DNA of 64,000 bases from Brevipalpus yothersi. Lineage: Eukaryota > Arthropoda > Arachnida > Trombidiformes > Tenuipalpidae. Each line of letters begins with the position of its first letter. The first letter of the stretch is position 1. The notes beneath the pieces are model-generated. The model saw only the letters and a list, made by a program, of their open reading frames with translations. It made no database searches and was not told the DNA's origin. The stretch lies in contig QZCP01000161.1 in assembly GCA_003956705.1 (NCBI GenBank), forward strand, positions 24,316 to 88,315. Direction: 5' to 3'. This document shows positions 60,013 to 64,000 of this stretch, piece by piece. The position numbers were made by a program, and so were the translations under genes.

Positions 60013-60591
60013 ATGCCTCGCGCCGTACCCTTTGATGAAGTTTGAAAACACTTGCTGAAAATCCTAAAAAAATCAACAATCATAGTATGTGGTGGGAATA
60101 ATCTTGAAAATGTTGGCGTCACCAGTTCCGATCGAATCAACCTCCAAATCCATGTCGAAGATATCCAGCACTGGCTTAATGAAAACGGTGGCTCTCGAGC
60201 TGGACTCGAAAGAATTTGTGAATTTCTCTGGCCCGGTCGTGATGTGGTGAGAAGACGAAAACATCTGTCACCTCGTCAAGCCCATCAGGCTTATTACGAT
60301 GCTAAAGCCACTCTACACGCCTACAAAAAATTGAGCAACATCAAGAAAAAATATGGAGTCTTACCTACTGGTGATGACATCCATAAGGCCTGGCATGAGG
60401 GCACCAGCATTATTGACTGGTGTTTGGCCCGAGATGCAAGGGTCTTAACCAACGGTGTCAAGCAACAGGCTGAAATCTTGGCTCACTTCTCACAGCCAGA
60501 TGTCGATCCAGTTTGGCCGATTGCCTCAACTTCCTCTTCTCCTCCTCCTTCTTCTTCTTCTACTTCTTCTTCTTTCCCTTCTTGGCCTTAA
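60013..60591 (+). pseudogene. Unrecognised gene with an early in-frame stop
   Basis: From the ATG at 60013 (MPRAVPFDEV) the frame meets a TGA at 60043-60045 and then stays open to 60591, about 180 codons. The later part has no other Met, so 60013 is the likely original start. The body is hydrophilic and helical (VEDIQHWLNENGG, LSPRQAHQAYYDAKATLHAY, KYGVLPTGDDIHKAWHEG) and ends in a Ser/Pro run. A related, shorter copy lies inverted at 56161-56463. I do not recognise a family. It could be a host gene, a transposon accessory gene or virus-derived. Confidence 0.5.
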
Positions 60592-60760
60592 ACTTTCTCT
60601 ATTCTTCCTTGATCACAACTCACTTATTCTTCAACACTCATACTAGCTACTAACAAAAAAAAACTGATAAAACGAGTCAAAAATGAAAAAAAAATATCAT
60701 AAAATTATTCAAAAATCAAGAGAAAAATATTTTTCCTTATTTATCATCTCATCAAAACAG

Positions 60761-61258
60761 ATGGAAAGTGACAACGAGAATTGGGTACCCAACTATGAAG
60801 CCAACTGGTCTCTTGTACAGGAACAACAAGATGCTATGGACAGTGATGACAGTCAAGAACGTGTCATTCTCCCTAATCACACCACAACTAGAATGGTGGC
60901 AGTACCTCGTGTGAATGAGACCTCTGGTGAAATTGAATTCGTCCAGCGGGAAGAGGTAATAGAACTACCACATCTGAGACCTCCGAACAATGGACCTCGA
61001 GCAGGATCCTCCCGTCCAATACCACCGGTCAGCGAGGAAACTCGAGAAATCATTCATGATGATTGGCCAGGTCTATTTCCAGAACGCACTCCAGATCAAG
61101 AACGTAGTCAATGGATACACGTAGCAAATCTAAGATTTCTACCAGCAGAGCCCGAACCAGTTAACGATCAGGAACCGCCAGAAAACATCGCCATTGATCT
61201 GGATGAAGTACAGGTACCAGATTTGGAGGACATAGAGATAAGACCCCAAATTGAGTAA
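60761..61258 (+). CDS. Hypothetical acidic protein
   Basis: 165 aa from MESDNENWVPNYEANWSLVQ, with an open frame. An upstream in-frame ATG at 60683 would add a Lys-rich leader; I prefer 60761. It is rich in Glu, Asp and Pro and ends VQVPDLEDIEIRPQIE. No domain, signal peptide or membrane segment. It follows the 60013-60591 frame by 170 bases on the same strand, so the two may be one unit. Function unknown. Confidence 0.4.
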   Translation: MESDNENWVPNYEANWSLVQEQQDAMDSDDSQERVILPNHTTTRMVAVPRVNETSGEIEFVQREEVIELPHLRPPNNGPRAGSSRPIPPVSEETREIIHDDWPGLFPERTPDQERSQWIHVANLRFLPAEPEPVNDQEPPENIAIDLDEVQVPDLEDIEIRPQIE

Positions 61259-63354
61259 ATGAAACTCCCTGTCGTCCCTCCTTTCCATCTATCTTTTCAA
61301 TAATAATTCATCTTACAAATACTTATTTACTCTCATTAATCCTTATTTAACCCTAGTAGGATATTATACTATACAACCATAACACACAGTTCGATCATTC
61401 ACATTGTGAACCTTGAGCATGGAAATTGAGTTGAACGAGGTCGTTCAAATCTGGAAGGTTGGGACGATGTGATGAGGTGATTTGGCTTGAGGAAGGATTT
61501 CCATTATTGGAAGGTTTCCCAACTCATTAATAACCGGATGAAGATGTAGCCTCAAGTTAATCAAACTGTTGTTTTCTCTCTCTCTCCATGTTCCCAGCCG
61601 TTTATGGAAAATATCCATAAACTTTCATCCTTTCTCTCTTTCTTCTTTCTCTTGCCAATTCTCACTGTATACCTGCATGAAAACAGACTGCTAAGAGATT
61701 GTGTTTTCTTTTTTCTCCGTTTGAATAGTTATCCACTCTTCTCTTCACTCTCTTTTGTTTGTCTTCTTTTTCTCTCTCGAAGAGTAAAAAGTTGTGAACA
61801 TTTTCTTTGACCACCAATTGTCACTCACCAATTTATGTGGATTGTGCTGTCCTTCACACTGATAATAGGTTTGATCATCTCCACACTCTCTCTCTCTCGT
61901 GATTGTGATCATCTTTCCGAGCTATCTAGCTAAGACTGTGTTGTTTGTGTGTGTATCTACTCTGTTTCATGTGCAACTTGTTTCTCTGAGGACACCATAA
62001 TCATTATCAGTATTGCCAAATCGATTGTCCACCCAAGTATATACTTCCACACCCTCGTATCAGAGATACAACATCCACAAACACATTGAAAAAGAGAAAT
62101 TCCGAAAGTATATACCTTTAACTTGTATGTACCTTACGATCTTGAGGTTGGATAGTTGTTGAAATTATCATAACAAACCCAAATAGAGAGACTGATACAC
62201 ATCTTCCATTCACACACACACACATACACATGCAGGTATATACATAATCATCGAAAACTATACAGGTAAGGCTTAAGCCTTAAATGTTTCAAACCTTTCT
62301 CTCTACTTCCCTCTTTCTCTGCTCTCACCTGATCATCGTTCGAAAACTAACCTCAAACCGTGGAGCTTTGAGTCTCCGAGCCTCCAACCTCCGGAACCAA
62401 ATTCCTCTATCTCTCTTTCTGGTTTTCATGACCTTTCTTTTCCCATCAAACTAAAACCTCCATCTACTATTCCTAGTTCAATCATAGAGATCATAGTCCT
62501 TTACTAATCGATCCTCAGCCTCTTAATACTTCATTTATTATCTTCATCATGTTCTACTTCAACCAAGTTGACATTTTCCATATGGTCGGGCAGCCTCTGG
62601 GAGCTCGATTGACCGGGCACCCGATAAGAGCCAGACCATTGGTTAAGGAGATTGGGTGGAGTTATCCAAACACCTATACAACCACTATACCTCGTAGATT
62701 ACTAGCCTACATCACGATCACGCATCATCTTCCGGTGTAAACCAACCATAAGGAAAACCCCAAACCTTGGAGCCTTGAGCCTCCAAGTCTTCAACCTTTG
62801 AACCTCATAGCACAAATTCCTATTCTCTCTCTCTCTCTCTCTCTCGCTCGCTCGCTCGCTCATTTGTTCGTTCGTTTGCTCATCACATTCGTGAAACATC
62901 CTTTCCCGTTTCAAGATCTGTGTGAACACCAATGAAACCAAAATCCCAAGGAAGTAGATTACCTGATCCATCTGATAAGTGATTCATTTCCACGATCAAT
63001 TTTCCCATCTCCTCTACCACTTTCGATCATCATCTTCCTTTTCCTCCAAAGCGATTCTCATAGAATCATCTTCCAAATAAAGAAGAAAAGCACTCACTCG
63101 TCTCACTCAAATCACACCATGCTCAGGGTATAAAAAGATATTAAAAACGATCAAAAAAACACATTTCACCAGAACGTTTTCAAACAGTTCAATCAATTCT
63201 TTGTGAACCCAATCTTGTTCTTCGGAATTTTCTCTCATCCATGTTATATTAAATCAACCCACGATTATCAAGTTTACCTGAAATCAAGTTATTAATCAAC
63301 AATCAAGTTGATCTATCCCTTTCGGGTGTGAAAGTTGAATATTATTCGATATTA
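61259..63354. other. Gene-free, pyrimidine-rich stretch with simple repeats
   Basis: Long CT-rich runs, a (CA)n run near 62214 and a CTCT/CTCG simple repeat near 62826-62860. Two related segments of about 90 bases (near 62350-62420 and 62750-62830, both with GGAGC.TTGAG.CTCC) are a small local duplication. The frame at 62549-62740 is unsupported. Confidence 0.5.
62826..62860. repeat. CT/CTCG microsatellite
   Basis: Run of CT followed by CTCG tetranucleotides. Confidence 0.9.
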
Positions 63355-63358
63355 CTAG

Positions 63359-63385
63359 CAGGGAATGCCCGTTATAAAACGGGCA
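63359..63385 (-). terminator. Helitron 3' terminal hairpin
   Basis: Perfect 8-bp stem with loop ATAA at 63366-63385, then CAGGGAA (as read on the plus strand) before CTAG. In Helitrons this hairpin is thought to act as the rolling-circle termination signal. Confidence 0.85.
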
Positions 63386-63546
63386 GCGCCCCTCGCGTTA
63401 TAAAAGTAAAAATGCTCAAAATCATAACTTGATGTTTCCAGTATCAGAAATTATATTGTGGTAGTCAAGTAGAGATCAAAGTATAATAAGTATAAATTGA
63501 GTACAAAATCAAGTAAAAATATAATAAGTATAAATCTGAGTATAAT

Positions 63547-63999
63547 TCAAGTGAAAATCTCTCTATATACAACATTTTGAGTGAAATATTCATTTGTATC
63601 CTCATTGAGTCCCTGATCTGAGGAGGAATTTATAAGGACCTTGATGGAATCCCGACTTCTAACCCTGGAAAATGCTACATAAAGTTGGCCATGAGAGAAT
63701 ACTGGCTTCGGTAAATAGAGTCCTATTTTATCGAAAGTTTGTCCCTGACTTTTATTTATTGTCATAGCATAGGCCAATCTTATTGGATACTGGCGTCTTC
63801 CGAGAGTATAAGGAGCACCACTATCACTTGGAGCGAGCTCTATTCTTGACAAAATTACCGGTACAGATGGATTGTTCAGTATGGAGCAGAGAATTGTCGT
63901 ACCATGGAAGCCTTTTACCATCAATCTGGTACCATTCGACAAACCTCCTTGTGGGTCAAGATTACGAAGGAGGATAACAATACAGCCGATCTTCAGCCT
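63547..63999 (-). CDS. Helitron Rep/helicase, C-terminal part (partial)
   Basis: The frame is open to the window edge and ends at 63547; 150 residues are visible. Pif1-type helicase end: VILLRNLDPQGGLSNGTRLM, then AMTINKSQGQTFDKIGLYLP and GQLYVAFSRVRSRDSIKVLI, the last motifs of SF1 helicases of this family. In the whole protein this follows an HUH replication-initiator domain. The frame shows no break. Confidence 0.88.
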   Translation of the reverse strand, partial: RLKIGCIVILLRNLDPQGGLSNGTRLMVKGFHGTTILCSILNNPSVPVILSRIELAPSDSGAPYTLGRRQYPIRLAYAMTINKSQGQTFDKIGLYLPKPVFSHGQLYVAFSRVRSRDSIKVLINSSSDQGLNEDTNEYFTQNVVYREIFT

Positions 64000-64000
64000 C

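Larger units (their letters stand above)
63355..64000 (-). mobile_element. Helitron, 3' end (continues beyond the window)
   Basis: On the minus strand the element ends with CTAG (63358-63355), which fits the Helitron CTRR terminus, and is followed by T as for insertion between A and T. Seven bases upstream is a perfect hairpin (63385-63366) with 8-bp arms TGCCCGTT/AACGGGCA and a 4-base loop. The helicase end lies upstream of it in the right orientation. No target duplication is expected for this class. The 5' end and the Rep domain are outside the window. Confidence 0.88.

Noticed and set aside
62549..62740. 63-codon frame as a gene
   Set aside because: No family resemblance; it lies in a simple-repeat-rich region.

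Overview
The window is AT-rich eukaryotic DNA. Its genes have short introns with GT..AG borders, and it is dense in animal-type transposons (Polinton/Maverick, Tc1/mariner-like, Helitron, a gag-protease retroelement, a tRNA-derived SINE). It looks like an invertebrate, most probably an arthropod; the species cannot be read from the sequence.

From 1 to about 47.8 kb it is a cluster of twelve copies of one gene family: compact, membrane-anchored, ADAM-like (reprolysin, M12B-type) proteins. The full-length copies share one plan: signal peptide, ADAM-type prodomain, metalloprotease domain, disintegrin domain, cysteine-rich domain, one transmembrane helix and a divergent cytoplasmic tail. They have four exons, and the intron phases are always 1, 1, 2. 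Order: A (-, cut by the window edge), B, C, D (-), E, F (+), G, I (-), J, K, L (+) and the dead copy M (+). C, D and F keep the three-His zinc motif. B has Asp as third ligand. E, I, J, K and L have lost every zinc ligand and instead share a GYG[IL]P motif. G has lost the protease, disintegrin and most of the cysteine-rich region and is a prodomain-plus-anchor protein. I carries one frameshift. M is a decayed pseudogene. E, J, K, L and M share an upstream module next to the start codon.

J, K and L arose by recent duplication. The J-K spacer is 13.4 kb, against 1.1 kb between K and L, because it received two insertions: a 1.7-kb foldback (palindromic) element (27215-28905) and a 10.5-kb Polinton (29222-39769; 55-bp inverted repeats, 6-bp target duplication AGCATG). 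The empty versions of both sites are still present next to K and L. The Polinton carries a broken family B DNA polymerase, an unrecognised broken ORF, three tandem-repeat arrays and, inside one of these arrays, a complete mariner-like element.

From 47.8 to 64 kb the window is mostly mobile or decayed DNA. It holds a second mariner-like element with 303-bp inverted repeats and an internal SINE (48238-50684), gag and protease reading frames without a polymerase (51556-53645), a diverged relative of the foldback repeat, a decayed DDE transposase (57.6-58.2 kb), an inverted pair of one unrecognised gene family (56.2 and 60.0 kb) with a neighbouring acidic ORF (60.8-61.3 kb), and the 3' end of a Helitron with the last part of its helicase (63355-64000).
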